Positions 55,979 to 64,000 of a stretch of 64,000 nt of DNA are shown piece by piece. The DNA comes from Armatimonadota bacterium. Lineage in GTDB: Bacteria > Armatimonadota > Fimbriimonadia > Fimbriimonadales > Fimbriimonadaceae. The notes under the pieces were generated by a model that was given only the letters and a program-made list of their open reading frames with translations, was not told the origin of the DNA and searched no databases. The stretch's first letter is position 1. Each line of letters starts with the position of its first letter. Position numbers and translations under genes: made by a program. The stretch is from positions 124,404 to 188,403 of the forward strand of contig JAFDWR010000004.1 in assembly GCA_018268355.1 (NCBI GenBank), given 5' to 3'.

Positions 55979-58547
55979 GCACCGCGTTGAACACCAGCGG
56001 CCACGATCCGTGGGTCGATTGACGCCACATCGGATTAATCGCAAAGAGCAGCACGTTGCCGCGTCCCACCGGGCATCGCACCAGGGCAGCCTTGCCTTCC
56101 AGCTCCTCCGCGTGGTCGAGTCCGCCGCTGATGAGCAGGTCCTTGGCCGCCGAGAAGCGAAGCAGGACCTGGGGCCGGGGCGCACCCGCTTGGGCATTGC
56201 CGCCGAACCCTTGGGCATCGTCAGGCTGCGAGCGGGCCACATGCGGCGGGCGACCCTGCACGACGTCGGGATCGTTCAGGTCCCCTCGGCCACTCGGTCG
56301 TCCTCCTGCGCCTTGGTTCCGGCGACCGCCCCCGCCGCCAACATTCAGCAGGGGAGCCTGGCTGAAGTACACGCCGACCGTATCACCGAAGCCATCGAGC
56401 ACCGGTGAGGTCGGCGCCGCATTGTCGGTTCGGAAGACGCCGCCGGGAGCAAACAGGGCCGACGGCTCCGAGATCGAAACCCCGCTGACGAGGCCGTACT
56501 GAATCGGAATCGCGCAGGTCTCCTGCATGCAGATGAGCAGTCCGCCGCCCTGGACAAACCGCTGGAGGTTCAGCACGCCCTGAAGCTCGATGCCGCCGCG
56601 AATGTTGTCGGTCGAATCCACGCCGCCGAGGTGCGGGAATCCAGGAAGAGCCTTCCACGGGATGGGCGGACCCTCCTTCGGGATGCCGTTCACGATGCTC
56701 TGCGCCGAACCGTTCGTCGGCGAAAGAATGATCGTGTCGTACTTCGACTTCAGGTCGGCGATGTCGCGGAGTTCGTGGACGGAGACGTAGGTGTAGGGCA
56801 CTCCGGCGGCATCAAATGCCATCCGCACCCACCCTTCGTCCTGGGTCGACTGCCACGTGTGGACAAGGGCGATCCGGCCAAACTTCTCGGCGGGGGCGGG
56901 GAACTTCGGTCCGTCGTTCCAGGTCGCGGGGGCAGGAGCCGCTGATTGCTTGAGGACCTCCATTGACTTCACGCGGCTGACCTCAAGGTCAAAGAGCGGC
57001 CCCAGCGTCCAACCCGTGTCGTCGTAGGGCGAAGGATCGTCGGCGCGGTAGTACTGCTTATCGAGCAGCATGTCAGCCATGCGGCAGTAGGGCTGGTCCA
57101 TCCGAACCACGAGGCTGCCCTTCGGATAGGTCTTGTCGCCGTCCTTCACGTCGGCGGTGAGGCTGGTCACCTCAACGCCCTGGCGGTTGAGGAGCGCGCG
57201 GAGCGACTCCCGGTTCCACTCGCGCTTGGCGCGCGCCTGGATGACGTAGGCACTGGGCCCCTCGTTCCACGGCTTCAGCACGCTGCGCTTTGATTTGAGA
57301 TAGTAAGACCGCAAAAACTTAGTCTTATTCGCCGCTACATTGTCCATCCCGAGCAGAAGCGCGGACTGCATGAGGTTGGTGTTGTTGCGGATCGACCATC
57401 GCACGCTGCTCAGCGGCGGGTTGGGCCGGAACCAATCGCGCTGACTCTGCGCGCCAACCTGGATCAACCGCGTATCCGCGCCGCTGCCGCCTTGGGTCTC
57501 ATAGAACCGGCCGATCGCGTTGTGGCCGTTGGCAATGTAGAACGCGTAGTTCGGTGCCCAGCCGTCATAAAACCCGTGGGTCCAAACGCCGGGGACGCCG
57601 CGCTTGGTCATTTCGCCGACCTCGTGGTAGGCCATCTGGTGCCATTCGTCGATCGTGATCGGGTCGAGCCAGGCGTTGTAAGCGCCGGTGCCGGTCGAGA
57701 TGTAAAGGAACGGCACGCTCTCGTGGAGGTCGTGGAGGACAACGGGGTGATAGCCCCGCCACAGGTTGACGAGGTTCTTGCTGAGCGCGAGGCCCATGCC
57801 GACGTTGTCGCGGTTGTTGTCGTGGGCGACGTATTGGCCCCAGTAAACGAGCGGGATCGCCGGGCTGGTCGGATTCTTCTTTCGGTAAAGGTAGGTGTCG
57901 ACGTACCGGTCGCGACCATCGACATCAAGCACCGGAGTGAGCATCACCACCGAGTTCTTCCGGATGTTCTGGATGAGCGGGGTTTCCTCGACCGCGAGTC
58001 GGTAGGCCAGCTCCATGACCATCTCGGGCGGGCCGCTCTCCGGCGAGTGCATGCCGCCCGTCGCATAGTAGATCGGCAGCGTCTTGCCGATCAGCTCCTC
58101 GGCCTTCTCGTCCGCCCCTGCGAGGTTGCCGTCGCCTTGATAGTTCGCGAGCGAGCGCGGGTCGCCGAGGGCTGCGTTCGCCTTCGCGATCTCGGGCAGA
58201 CGGGCGAGGTTCGCCTCGTCAGAGATGATCACCGCGATCATCTCGCGTCCGCCTTCGCTCTTGCCCATGCTGACCACTTTCACGCGCGGGCTCTCCTTGG
58301 CGAGCAGCCGCATGTAGGCGTTGATCTCGTCAACATGGTGGAGCACATTAGGTGCGCCGATGATGTCGCCAAAGTGCTTCAGCGGGCTCGTCACCTTGCT
58401 ACTGGCGGGAAGGTGGTCGACGAGCTCGGTGAGGAAGAACGGCTCGGTGGTGTACTTCCGGATCCGCTGGGTGTAGTCCGGATCGTTTTGGGCGAGCCCG
58501 GTGCCAACCACGGTGGCGAGAGTGGAGAGGATCAAGAGCGAACGCAT
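55953..58547 (-). CDS. Exported M14-family zinc carboxypeptidase
   Basis: Signal peptide M-R-S-L-L-I-L-S-T-L-A-T-V-V then an M14 domain. Zinc ligands lie in H-S-P-E (His167, Glu170) and a later His in L-H-D-L-H-E. The N-N-R-D substrate-binding motif is at 244-247. After about residue 400 an extra beta/alpha domain follows (about 545-860) resembling the class I glutamine-amidotransferase-like fold seen in M14 proteins of Acidobacteria and related groups, with a Gly-rich low-complexity insertion near 745. It is probably a periplasmic or secreted peptidase. Length is 864 aa. Confidence 0.87.
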   Translation of the reverse strand: MRSLLILSTLATVVGTGLAQNDPDYTQRIRKYTTEPFFLTELVDHLPASSKVTSPLKHFGDIIGAPNVLHHVDEINAYMRLLAKESPRVKVVSMGKSEGGREMIAVIISDEANLARLPEIAKANAALGDPRSLANYQGDGNLAGADEKAEELIGKTLPIYYATGGMHSPESGPPEMVMELAYRLAVEETPLIQNIRKNSVVMLTPVLDVDGRDRYVDTYLYRKKNPTSPAIPLVYWGQYVAHDNNRDNVGMGLALSKNLVNLWRGYHPVVLHDLHESVPFLYISTGTGAYNAWLDPITIDEWHQMAYHEVGEMTKRGVPGVWTHGFYDGWAPNYAFYIANGHNAIGRFYETQGGSGADTRLIQVGAQSQRDWFRPNPPLSSVRWSIRNNTNLMQSALLLGMDNVAANKTKFLRSYYLKSKRSVLKPWNEGPSAYVIQARAKREWNRESLRALLNRQGVEVTSLTADVKDGDKTYPKGSLVVRMDQPYCRMADMLLDKQYYRADDPSPYDDTGWTLGPLFDLEVSRVKSMEVLKQSAAPAPATWNDGPKFPAPAEKFGRIALVHTWQSTQDEGWVRMAFDAAGVPYTYVSVHELRDIADLKSKYDTIILSPTNGSAQSIVNGIPKEGPPIPWKALPGFPHLGGVDSTDNIRGGIELQGVLNLQRFVQGGGLLICMQETCAIPIQYGLVSGVSISEPSALFAPGGVFRTDNAAPTSPVLDGFGDTVGVYFSQAPLLNVGGGGGRRNQGAGGRPSGRGDLNDPDVVQGRPPHVARSQPDDAQGFGGNAQAGAPRPQVLLRFSAAKDLLISGGLDHAEELEGKAALVRCPVGRGNVLLFAINPMWRQSTHGSWPLVFNAVLNRSRLGQ

Positions 58548-58594
58548 GTCGGCATTTTCGCACTTCTTAACTTTTCGCGGTTAGACTTCCTCGC

Positions 58595-59002
58595 GTGAGC
58601 CGAGTCGTTCTTTTCGTTTGTGTCCACAATGCGGGTCGATCGCAGATGGCAGAGGCCTTTGTGAACCACCTTGCCGCGGTCCGCGGACTGGATGTCGTCG
58701 GCGAATCGGCGGGGACGATGGGCGGGAAATCGCTCAACCCGGTGGCGGTGGAGGCGATGGCCGAGCTGGGCATCTCGATGGAAGGCCAGACCCCGAAGCT
58801 GCTCACTCAGGAGATGGCTGACCGCGCGGAGCGGATCATCACGATGGGCTGCGGCGTGGACGCCGAGGCCTGCCCTGCGCGGTTCTTGGTCACCGAAGAT
58901 TGGGGCCTCGACGACCCCGCCGGACAGGGGATCGATGCGGTGCGCGTGATCCGGGATCAGATCAAAGAGCGCGTCGAGGCGATGCTAGACGAAATGAGCT
59001 AA
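58595..59002 (+). CDS. arsC: Arsenate reductase, thioredoxin-coupled LMW-PTP type
   Basis: The phosphatase loop is C-V-H-N-A-G-R-S (Cys9 to Ser16), followed by Q-M-A-E. The second and third redox cysteines are Cys86 and Cys93, the 7-residue spacing of thioredoxin-type ArsC, and D-D-P near the C-terminus supplies the general acid. It reduces arsenate to arsenite. No arsR, arsB or acr3 is adjacent, so resistance would need genes elsewhere. Start GTG at 58595. It is divergent from the M14 peptidase gene; its stop overlaps the convergent GNAT gene by 4 nt. Confidence 0.9.
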   Translation: MSRVVLFVCVHNAGRSQMAEAFVNHLAAVRGLDVVGESAGTMGGKSLNPVAVEAMAELGISMEGQTPKLLTQEMADRAERIITMGCGVDAEACPARFLVTEDWGLDDPAGQGIDAVRVIRDQIKERVEAMLDEMS

Positions 59003-59766
59003 AACTGGTCGCTCAGGAACATCTCGGGGCACACGTCGATCCCGCGGCCCATCAGCGACATCGTCTTGAGGCGACTCACGAGCGGCAGATCGAGCTTATC
59101 CGCCATCGACTTGAGGCCAAACCACTCGATCCCCGCGCCAAGGCTCAACGGGGTGCCCGGGGTGCGGATCACCTCGCGGCATTGGCCGTTCTCAAGGCAG
59201 GCATAGCCGCCATCCACGGCGTAGGCATCGCGATACACCCACCGCCAGTAGGTCCAGCGTTGTTCGTCGCGGCGGAGTCGCATCCGGTCGGCGGCCGCCC
59301 ACCCGTCATAGAGGTTTTGGAGCGCTCCCAGTTCAATCGGGAAGTGGGTGAGGTTTCGGGTGCTGAGGAGCGGCCCTTGGATGACGTCGTCGAGCGGGGC
59401 AAATCCGAGCCGTGCATAAAGCTCGGGCTGGCGAGCGAAGAGGAGCGAGGCAGTTTCGCCGTTGCGGGCGGAAACGTCGAGCACCTTCTTCATCAGCGCC
59501 CCCGCAAAGCCTTCCTGACGGCGGGCCTCTCGGGTGGCGACACCCGCAATCCCCACCGCGCGAAAGTCACCAAACTGCAGCGGCACCGTGGTCATGATCG
59601 AGACCATTTCGCGGCCTTCGAAGAGTGCCCACTTGCGGTTGAGGTCAAAGAGCGGCTCGGTGAAGAAGATCGGCTCCGCCCGGTTGTAGTCGAGGCCAAA
59701 GACCTCACAAAGGAGCTCGAGGTACGCCGGGGCTTCTTCCTCGCGAATGGGTCGAATCTCGCGCAA
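58999..59766 (-). CDS. GNAT N-acetyltransferase, Eis-like
   Basis: The N-terminal GNAT domain begins I-R-P-I-R-E-E-E-A-P-A-Y and has the CoA motif V-A-T-R-E-A-R-R-Q-E-G-F-A-G-A-L. It is followed by Y-A-R-L-G-F and a second helical/GNAT-like half ending in a short C-terminal tail. The layout fits Eis-type enhanced intracellular survival proteins, though shorter (255 aa against about 400), so the sterol-carrier domain is absent. It follows cdaR by 2 bp and is probably co-transcribed with cdaA-cdaR. Confidence 0.78.
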   Translation of the reverse strand: MREIRPIREEEAPAYLELLCEVFGLDYNRAEPIFFTEPLFDLNRKWALFEGREMVSIMTTVPLQFGDFRAVGIAGVATREARRQEGFAGALMKKVLDVSARNGETASLLFARQPELYARLGFAPLDDVIQGPLLSTRNLTHFPIELGALQNLYDGWAAADRMRLRRDEQRWTYWRWVYRDAYAVDGGYACLENGQCREVIRTPGTPLSLGAGIEWFGLKSMADKLDLPLVSRLKTMSLMGRGIDVCPEMFLSDQF

Positions 59767-59768
59767 CG

Positions 59769-60716
59769 TCAGTTCCCCTCGGACGGCTCCACGACAACGC
59801 GAACCAACACTTGCTTGCCGGTGGCGTCGTTCACGCCTTCGGGCAGCTTTAGCCCCGGACGGAACTCAGCGGTCGCCTTGAGGCCGGTGATGTCGAAGGG
59901 CTGAGTTTCCACCGTGCTCAGGTTGGAAAGCAGGCTCGTAGCTCCCGAGAGCTTGGCCTGGTTCGGCAAGATTTCGATGCGGACGATGCGATAGCCGGGG
60001 GCAGGTTGGCCGATGACGACCGGCGAGATCACCAAGCGGACTTCCTCGGGTCGCGGCGAAAGGGCGAAGCGAACCTTGACCGTTTCGACGTCGGCGGAAA
60101 CCGTGGAATCGGCAGGGACGGCGTTCTCCTTTTGCAAGAAGATCGGGGCCTCGATGGTCTGCCCTGACCGCACGGTGGAAAGGTCAACGCCGACCACTGC
60201 CCGCGCTACTTGTTCAAGCTTCTTTGAGGGGCCGCGAACGAGGATTCGGGCCGGGTCCGCTTCAATCGTCGAAACGAGGAATCCAGACGGCGGCATGCCG
60301 GTGGATTCGACCACGACGGGCACTGCGCGGCTCGCCATGCGGTCGAAGGTGAGGCGGATGCCGCTTGGCCGGTTCTTGAATTCGACTTCAAGGCCATCGG
60401 GGATGTCGATCGTGTAGCTGAAGTCGCCTTCCTCGCCCGCCTTTGCCCGTTGGCAATTCACGTGGATGGTCGCGCCGCGCTTGCCCGAGGAATCCAGGCG
60501 ATAAAGCTGCTGGAGGTCGAGCGACGGCCCTTGGGGGAATAGGGTCAGCTTGGACGGCCCCGCGTCGAGGGCGAGGTCGGTCGGCACGTTGTCGAGGACA
60601 ATCGGGATGTCGATCGGCTTGTAAGTGAGGTCGCGGTAGTTCTGGCCGTCGACATACACATACAGCACGATCGCCATGAGCAGCGAGACAAGCACGAGCG
60701 GGATCTTGCTCTTCAT
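59769..60716 (-). CDS. cdaR: CdaR/YbbR-domain protein, CdaA regulator
   Basis: A single N-terminal membrane anchor (about 4-22) precedes four YbbR-type beta-domains outside the membrane. CdaR binds and modulates CdaA. The repeats are visible as I-P-I-V-L-D-N-V-P, V-P-V-V-V-E-S-T-G and the later I-L-P-N-Q-A-K-L-S-G type segments. Length (315 aa) fits. The start overlaps the end of cdaA by 4 nt. Confidence 0.87.
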   Translation of the reverse strand: MKSKIPLVLVSLLMAIVLYVYVDGQNYRDLTYKPIDIPIVLDNVPTDLALDAGPSKLTLFPQGPSLDLQQLYRLDSSGKRGATIHVNCQRAKAGEEGDFSYTIDIPDGLEVEFKNRPSGIRLTFDRMASRAVPVVVESTGMPPSGFLVSTIEADPARILVRGPSKKLEQVARAVVGVDLSTVRSGQTIEAPIFLQKENAVPADSTVSADVETVKVRFALSPRPEEVRLVISPVVIGQPAPGYRIVRIEILPNQAKLSGATSLLSNLSTVETQPFDITGLKATAEFRPGLKLPEGVNDATGKQVLVRVVVEPSEGN

Positions 60717-61573
60717 GCGCCCGTTTTCTCTCCTCGCTCCGTTCGGCGGCGCAGGAATCGTCGCTGACGCTCCTCGGGCGACTCAATGAGCTCGGCGGCG
60801 AGGAACTCCGAGAGGTCGATGGGGGCGGCGAGGGTCTTCAGGAATCCGTTTTGAGCAACGCTGACGGTGCCGCGCTCTTCGCTCACCGCGATGGCGATGC
60901 AGTCAGAGTTCTCGGTGACGCCCACCGCGGCTCGGTGCCGCATGTGGACGCGGCGGTCGATGGTGCGCGAATCGCTCAGGGGAAGGCGACAGCCGGCGGA
61001 AAGCACGCGGTCGCCGCGCAGGATCGCCGCGCCATCGTGGAGCGGGTTTCCGTCGTGGAAAAGCGATTGAAGGAGGGGCGCGCTGACCTTGGCGTCGAGA
61101 TGCTGGCCGGTGTCAGCGATGTCATCCAGGGCAAGCGAGCGGTCGATAACGACGAGCGCACCCACGCGGTCGCGGGCGAGCTGACTGACCGCGCGGACGA
61201 TCTCGTCGATCGTCGAGGCATAGGTCGGCACCTCTTTCGCGACAATGCGCTGCACACCGAAGAGTCCAAATTTGCCGAGGCCTTCGAGGCCATGCCGCAA
61301 TTCGGGGAGAAAGAGGATGACAAGGGCAACCGGCCCGAGGAGCGTCATCCGCTCAAGAATCCAGTTCAGGCTCACCAGTTTGAGCTCGCTGCTGAGGGCA
61401 AGCAGCGCGAGGAAGACCACGAGTCCCGCAAAGATCTGCCATGCCCGAGTCCCCCGAACAAGGAGCAGGAGCCGGTAGATCAAAAAGGCAACGATGGCAA
61501 TATCAAGCCAAGGCCTCAGTGAGGACCAACTAGGCTTGAAAAGGTTCAAAAACGAACGTTGATAGGCTTCCAC
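60713..61573 (-). CDS. cdaA: Diadenylate cyclase CdaA
   Basis: It makes the second messenger c-di-AMP from two ATP. Three N-terminal membrane helices (about 20-90) precede the DAC domain with D-G-A (180-182, in N-P-L-H-D-G-A) and R-H-R (212-214), the two defining motifs. Length (286 aa) is typical. It is followed by cdaR; no glmM completes the usual cdaA-cdaR-glmM trio here, and a GNAT gene takes that place. It controls potassium, osmotic and cell-wall homeostasis in lineages where it is known. Confidence 0.95.
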   Translation of the reverse strand: MEAYQRSFLNLFKPSWSSLRPWLDIAIVAFLIYRLLLLVRGTRAWQIFAGLVVFLALLALSSELKLVSLNWILERMTLLGPVALVILFLPELRHGLEGLGKFGLFGVQRIVAKEVPTYASTIDEIVRAVSQLARDRVGALVVIDRSLALDDIADTGQHLDAKVSAPLLQSLFHDGNPLHDGAAILRGDRVLSAGCRLPLSDSRTIDRRVHMRHRAAVGVTENSDCIAIAVSEERGTVSVAQNGFLKTLAAPIDLSEFLAAELIESPEERQRRFLRRRTERGEKTGA

Positions 61574-61641
61574 GAACGGACCCTTCTAGTTTAGTCCTTC
61601 CTCGTGAGCCATAAGGTCCCGATTGGTGAAATGGTGGGGCT

Positions 61642-62199
61642 TTATTCCCCTTGGATGCCGAGATTTTCCGCTTGGGCTTGCAGCGCGGTTAGGATGTTGC
61701 CCACGTGCTCTTCAAGGTCGATGCCGATTTCGGCTGCACCCTGGGTCACATCGTCACGGTTGACTCCGGCGGCAAAGGCAGGCGTCTTCAGTCGCTTCAT
61801 CACGCTCGGAACGTCGACCTCGTGGATCGACTTGTTCGGCTTCACCCTCGAAACCGCGACGCAAAAGCCGCTGATTTCATCGCAGGCAAAGAGGTAGTGC
61901 TCCTCGCGGGTTTCTCTCGGAATGCCGAGGGCATCGTTGTGAGAGCCAATCGCCCGGATGAAGGTTTCGTCGTAACCCAGGCCGCGAAGGATCTCCATGC
62001 CTTGGCGCGGGTGATCCTCGGGGAACTTCTCGTAGTCAAAGTCGTGGAGGAGGCCAAGAACGGTCCATCGCTCCACGTCTTCGCCCAGCTTGGCCGCGTA
62101 CCAGGCGAGGCTGGCGGCGACGCAGCGGCAATGGCGGCGAAGGGAAGGCGATTCGACGTACTGCTCCAGCAACTTCTCGGCGTCTTGGATCGAGGGCAT
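61642..62199 (-). CDS. HD-domain protein
   Basis: The HD phosphohydrolase domain spans about residues 1-145, with the metal motif L-L-H-D-F-D-Y-E-K (H-D) and a later I-G-S-H-N-D. A first His lies in R-R-H-C-R. Closest by layout are the small bacterial HDIG-type proteins with a C-terminal helix of unknown role. Nucleotide or phosphate-ester substrates are possible. The ATG at 62199 is chosen; the frame stays open to 62298 into the divergent DUF4127 gene. Confidence 0.8.
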   Translation of the reverse strand: MPSIQDAEKLLEQYVESPSLRRHCRCVAASLAWYAAKLGEDVERWTVLGLLHDFDYEKFPEDHPRQGMEILRGLGYDETFIRAIGSHNDALGIPRETREEHYLFACDEISGFCVAVSRVKPNKSIHEVDVPSVMKRLKTPAFAAGVNRDDVTQGAAEIGIDLEEHVGNILTALQAQAENLGIQGE

Positions 62200-62236
62200 A
62201 GGCGAGTCATACCCGCTCACGGGTATCTTTCGACCG

Positions 62237-63832
62237 ATGCGGGCCCTGGCAGTGCTAGCGATGGTGGTGGCTTGCGCTTGCACATGGGCGGAGCGCATCT
62301 TGCTGATTCCCCTGGACTCGCGCCCAGCCTCGGGTCAATTTGTCGCCTCGATCGCCCGCATGGCGAGTGTGGACGTCCAATCCCCGCCCTACGAGGCATT
62401 GGGCCGGTTCACCAGCCCCGGCAACCCCGAGCGAATCCTCAAGTGGCTTGAGGGCCAGAACTTCAAGGACGTCAGCGCGGTCATCATCAGCACCGACATG
62501 GTCGCCTACGGCGGCCTGATCGCCTCGCGCACGGACGACGTGACCCTGGAGCAAGCACTGGGGCGACTCAAGCGGCTGGCCGAGATTCGCCGCAAGGCCC
62601 CTCGGACCAAGTTCTATTGCTTCTCCGCGATCATGCGGCTCGCCCCCACCGCGACGAAGGCGACGGCGGCATGGCGGATCAACCTCGCGCGCTACGCCGA
62701 GCTGCGCGACATGGTCCACCGCACCGGATCGCAGGCGACCCTGCAGCAGATGCAGAACCTGCTCGCAAAGATCCCCGCGAACGAGGTCCAGCGGTACGAG
62801 GCGGTCCGCCAGCGCGACGTCGCGCTGCAACAAGAGCTGATCCGAATGCTCGTGCGGAAGGAGTGCGACTTCCTGCTCTTTGGTCAGGATGACGCCAAGC
62901 AGTACGGTCCCCACTTCGGCGAAACCCGCTTGCTCAAGGCATTCGCCGAGTCGAAAAAGGTCACTTCGCGGACATTCTTTGGTGAGGGCATCGACCAACA
63001 GGCGAACATCCTCCTCAGCCGCGCCTTGCTCCTGAAGGCGGGTTGGAAGCCAAAGCTGCGGGTGGTCTATAGCGACGAGGCGGGACGAAGCGTCATCGCC
63101 CCCTATGAGTCAAAGCCGGTTGAACAGAGTCTGCAGGACCAGATCGCCGCGAGCGGCGCGCAGGTCGCCGACCAGGGCGAGGATTACGACTATTCGCTGT
63201 ATCTGAACACTCCAAACCCCGGCGAAGAGCCGATGAAGAACTTCATCAATGCCCTGACGAGCGAGATCGACCAGGGCTTTCCCGTCGCGGTTGCCGACAT
63301 CAACATCGGCAAGGATGGGACCGCCGACCCCGAGCTCTTCAAGGTTCTCACCGAAGAGGACCGGATGCACAAGCTCCTCGCCTATGCGGGGTGGAACACG
63401 GCGGGGAACACGATGGGAACGACGATCCCCGCCGCCAACGTCTACTTATTGGCAAGGCGACAAAACCGAAACCCCCTCCAACGCGAAGTGGCGCAGCAGG
63501 AATTCTTGCTCCACCGCTTTGTTAACGATTATTGCTACCATAAATTTACTAGGCCGCGGGCGTATCAGATGATTGATGCCAGCCCGTTTGCCTCCCGAGA
63601 AGAAACGTATGGCGAAGCATTTGCGGCAGTGGACCGTTTTGTGCGAACCGACCTCTCGGAATACCTGCAGGATTACTGGAAAAATGAGTTCCAGGGAAGG
63701 AAATTCTTTGCTGGCTCGCAACAATATCAGCTTGCAGAACTGAGGGACCTACGCGTATTCTTACCCTGGCCAAGAGCCTACGAAGTTCGGCTGGAGTTTC
63801 GAATCATCGCCGAGCCAGTAAGTAGGTACTGA
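62237..63832 (+). CDS. DUF4127 family exported protein
   Basis: Signal peptide M-R-A-L-A-V-L-A-M-V-V-A then the family opening I-L-L-I-P-L-D-S-R-P and later I-I-S-T-D-M-V-A-Y-G-G-L-I-A-S-R. G-Q-D-D-A, A-D-I-N, and the A-G-W-N-T-A-G-N-T-M-G-T motif are also typical of DUF4127. The function of the family is unknown; the conserved Asp and Asn suggest a metal-dependent hydrolase. From about 63440 to the stop the codon use becomes clearly more A/T-rich than in the first two-thirds, and the next gene shares this. It is 531 aa. Confidence 0.82.
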   Translation: MRALAVLAMVVACACTWAERILLIPLDSRPASGQFVASIARMASVDVQSPPYEALGRFTSPGNPERILKWLEGQNFKDVSAVIISTDMVAYGGLIASRTDDVTLEQALGRLKRLAEIRRKAPRTKFYCFSAIMRLAPTATKATAAWRINLARYAELRDMVHRTGSQATLQQMQNLLAKIPANEVQRYEAVRQRDVALQQELIRMLVRKECDFLLFGQDDAKQYGPHFGETRLLKAFAESKKVTSRTFFGEGIDQQANILLSRALLLKAGWKPKLRVVYSDEAGRSVIAPYESKPVEQSLQDQIAASGAQVADQGEDYDYSLYLNTPNPGEEPMKNFINALTSEIDQGFPVAVADINIGKDGTADPELFKVLTEEDRMHKLLAYAGWNTAGNTMGTTIPAANVYLLARRQNRNPLQREVAQQEFLLHRFVNDYCYHKFTRPRAYQMIDASPFASREETYGEAFAAVDRFVRTDLSEYLQDYWKNEFQGRKFFAGSQQYQLAELRDLRVFLPWPRAYEVRLEFRIIAEPVSRY

Positions 63833-63850
63833 ACCAACCTGGGCGGCACC

Positions 63851-64000
63851 ATGGACCAGAAGCGGACTATTGATTTAAACAATCCCGATTTGCGCATCGT
63901 CGCGATGGGATATGACAAGCAGCAGACGAAAGAGTTGTTGCAAGAGCTTGCGCGTGAGATCGCTCGATTGAACGCCGAGCTGGACGAGGCGTATGCCCAG
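63851..64000 (+). CDS. Truncated gene start, DivIVA-like (cut by window edge)
   Basis: ATG at 63851 opens a frame to the end of the window (50 codons, no stop). The peptide contains V-A-M-G-Y-D-K-Q-Q-T-K-E-L-L then a coiled helix E-I-A-R-L-N-A-E-L. This resembles the G-Y-D motif and first coil of DivIVA-type cell-division proteins, but the match is short. The low-GC codons continue from the end of the previous gene. Confidence 0.4.
   Translation, partial: MDQKRTIDLNNPDLRIVAMGYDKQQTKELLQELAREIARLNAELDEAYAQ

Noticed and set aside
1-64000. tRNA, rRNA or riboswitch genes
   Set aside because: Gene gaps are short and I saw no cloverleaf, rRNA or FMN/TPP-type conserved core; a covariance search could still find a small RNA.

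Overview
The window is GC-rich, densely coding bacterial chromosome with 62 protein genes called, the last cut by the window edge. No rRNA, tRNA or CRISPR array was seen. The gene mix points to a diderm lineage with Terrabacteria-type housekeeping. It has lipid A enzymes (LpxC, LpxD), BamA, TamB and Skp-like chaperones. It also has diadenylate cyclase CdaA with CdaR, YvcK, RNase HIII, SpoIIM, and a prepilin-type protein with the C-terminal layout common in Armatimonadota and Planctomycetota. An Armatimonadota (Fimbriimonadia-like) origin is my best inference; no marker rRNA is present to prove it.

Layout. 1-7 kb: sugar-nucleotide transferase, RNase HIII, a MOSC protein, two related large lipoproteins, and a cytochrome b fused to cytochrome c. 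7-16 kb: a membrane-bound class III cyclase-like protein, RibBA, a minus-strand run (deoC, D-aminopeptidase, hydrolase, GNAT, prepilin-like), then pheA. 16.2-17.7 kb: a repeat-filled intergenic island and a RhuM-family gene. 17.8-29.2 kb: one long minus-strand outer-membrane biogenesis cluster (lipA, tamB, bamA, two skp-like genes, an unknown lipoprotein, lpxD, lpxC). 29.2-34.0 kb: an accessory island bounded by short dispersed repeats. It carries unknown exported proteins and an orphan Rhs core with a C-terminal tip that has a possible thiol-peptidase His/Cys pair, overlapped by a small downstream gene.

34.0-41.2 kb: XRE-cupin regulator, secreted protein, YvcK, phage-holin-family membrane protein, MutS, RpoN. 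41.2-45.4 kb: six consecutive paralogous exported proteins (seven domain copies) of a family I do not recognise. 45.4-48.3 kb: small lipoprotein, acyltransferase, phytoene synthase, SpoIIM. 48.3-52.4 kb: exported protein, sigma-70 factor, a probable DgcA/DgcN D-glutamate pair, and a YjfB-like peptide. 52.4-64 kb: DUF5009 membrane protein, ceramidase-like protein, metallophosphoesterase, M14 peptidase, arsenate reductase, cdaA-cdaR-GNAT operon, HD protein, DUF4127 protein and a truncated DivIVA-like gene.

How the parts connect. The tamB-lpxC cluster builds the outer membrane. CdaA/CdaR make and control c-di-AMP. DppA-like peptidase and the DgcA/DgcN pair could both handle D-amino acids from peptidoglycan turnover (inference). 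The most unusual material is the tandem lipoprotein family with shared upstream boxes, the modular 61-bp/44-bp intergenic repeats around the accessory island, the Rhs tip pair, the cytochrome b-c fusion that appears to lack one haem-ligand histidine, and the cyclase with altered transition-state residues.
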